Source: an uncultured Lachnospiraceae bacterium
Lineage (GTDB): Bacteria; Bacillota_A; Clostridia; Lachnospirales; Lachnospiraceae
Reading direction: 5' to 3'
Length of the DNA stretch: 5,600 nt
NCBI GenBank assembly: GCA_946614075.1
Contig: CAMOGO010000098.1
Coordinates: forward strand, 1-5,600
Shown here: one piece after another, positions 5,375 through 5,600 of the stretch
Position numbering within the stretch: position 1 is the stretch's first letter
How the letters are laid out: every line of letters starts with the position of its first letter
Program-made: the position numbers and the translations under genes
The notes under the pieces: generated by a model
What the model was told of the DNA's origin: nothing
Seen by the model: the letters and a program-made list of their open reading frames with translations, nothing else
Databases searched by the model: none

Positions 5375-5600
5375 TTAAGCCTCTACATCCGAAACAGCTT
5401 CTGCGACAGCATCCTTCGCCTCGGATACAACCTCAGCAGCCTGTGCCTGAACAGCCTCAGCGGTCTCGGCGACAGCCTCAGCGGCCTGTGCCTTTACGGT
5501 CTCAGCAGCCTCAGCAGCCTGTGCCTGTACGGCTTCAGCAGCCTCATCTACGGCATCGTACAGAGCGACTTCCTCTTCCTCGGCGACCTCAGCGGCAGCC
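5375..5600 (-). CDS. Ala/Glu-rich helical repeat protein, C-terminal fragment (unidentified)
   Basis: Reading from the right edge (first full codon 5599-5597), an open frame of 74 codons ends with TAA at 5377-5375; the start is outside the window. The peptide is almost wholly Ala, Glu, Val and Gln with no Gly or Pro, so it should be one long charged alpha helix or coiled coil. Three near-identical copies of a VQAQAAE/VKAQAAE block recur 11 and 15 residues apart. The DNA repeats match, with 30-bp copies starting at 5431, 5476 and 5509. I do not recognise the family. It lies 90 nt upstream of tatA on the same strand, so it could be the tail of a TatA/B-like protein, whose tails are often Ala/Glu-rich, or an unrelated 11-mer-repeat (LEA- or apolipoprotein-like) protein. 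The missing N-terminus prevents a decision. Confidence 0.8.
   Translation of the reverse strand, partial: AAAEVAEEEEVALYDAVDEAAEAVQAQAAEAAETVKAQAAEAVAETAEAVQAQAAEVVSEAKDAVAEAVSDVEA

Noticed and set aside
5431..5538. Short repeats as a CRISPR array
   Set aside because: The repeats are imperfect, irregularly spaced (45 and 33 bp), in frame with an open coding sequence and encode a repeated peptide.

Overview
The window looks like chromosomal DNA from a strictly anaerobic bacterium of moderately high GC content. It carries the end of a pyruvate:ferredoxin oxidoreductase, an NfnAB-type ferredoxin/NAD(P) transhydrogenase pair and a small tatA-tatC translocase cluster. Strong AGGAGG-type Shine-Dalgarno sites and this gene mix suggest an anaerobic Bacillota. 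My best guess is a Negativicutes (Selenomonas/Megasphaera-like) genome, because Tat is uncommon among Clostridia, but the sequence alone does not prove it.

Layout. Positions 1-1564 (+) encode the C-terminal 520 residues of pyruvate:ferredoxin oxidoreductase; its start lies outside the window. Positions 1565-1786 form a convergent intergenic region packed with hairpins: a near-perfect bidirectional terminator, two further strong stem-loops, and a terminator for the opposite strand. Everything to the right is on the minus strand. Reading leftwards from the right edge, there is the C-terminus of an Ala/Glu-rich helical repeat protein (5375-5600), then tatA (5054-5284), tatC (4168-5037), a strong palindromic hairpin (4095-4132), nfnA (3207-4058) and nfnB (1787-3205). 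The start codons of all four complete genes are fixed by good ribosome binding sites. For nfnA and nfnB these sites give shorter proteins than the longest open frames.

How the genes fit together. Pyruvate:ferredoxin oxidoreductase turns pyruvate and CoA into acetyl-CoA, CO2 and reduced ferredoxin. NfnAB can use that reduced ferredoxin with NADH to make NADPH by flavin-based electron bifurcation (confurcation). The two convergent units therefore plausibly couple fermentative pyruvate oxidation to biosynthetic reducing power. The Tat genes form a minimal TatA-TatC export unit with no obvious metabolic link to nfn, from which a terminator-like hairpin separates them.

Novelty. Most of the window is well-known core metabolism and protein export. 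The parts that deserve a second look are the repeat protein next to tatA, the palindrome between tatC and nfnA (possible terminator plus operator/promoter), the two unexplained stem-loops at 1658-1738, and the charged tails of TatA and TatC. No tRNA, rRNA, CRISPR array or insertion sequence is visible.
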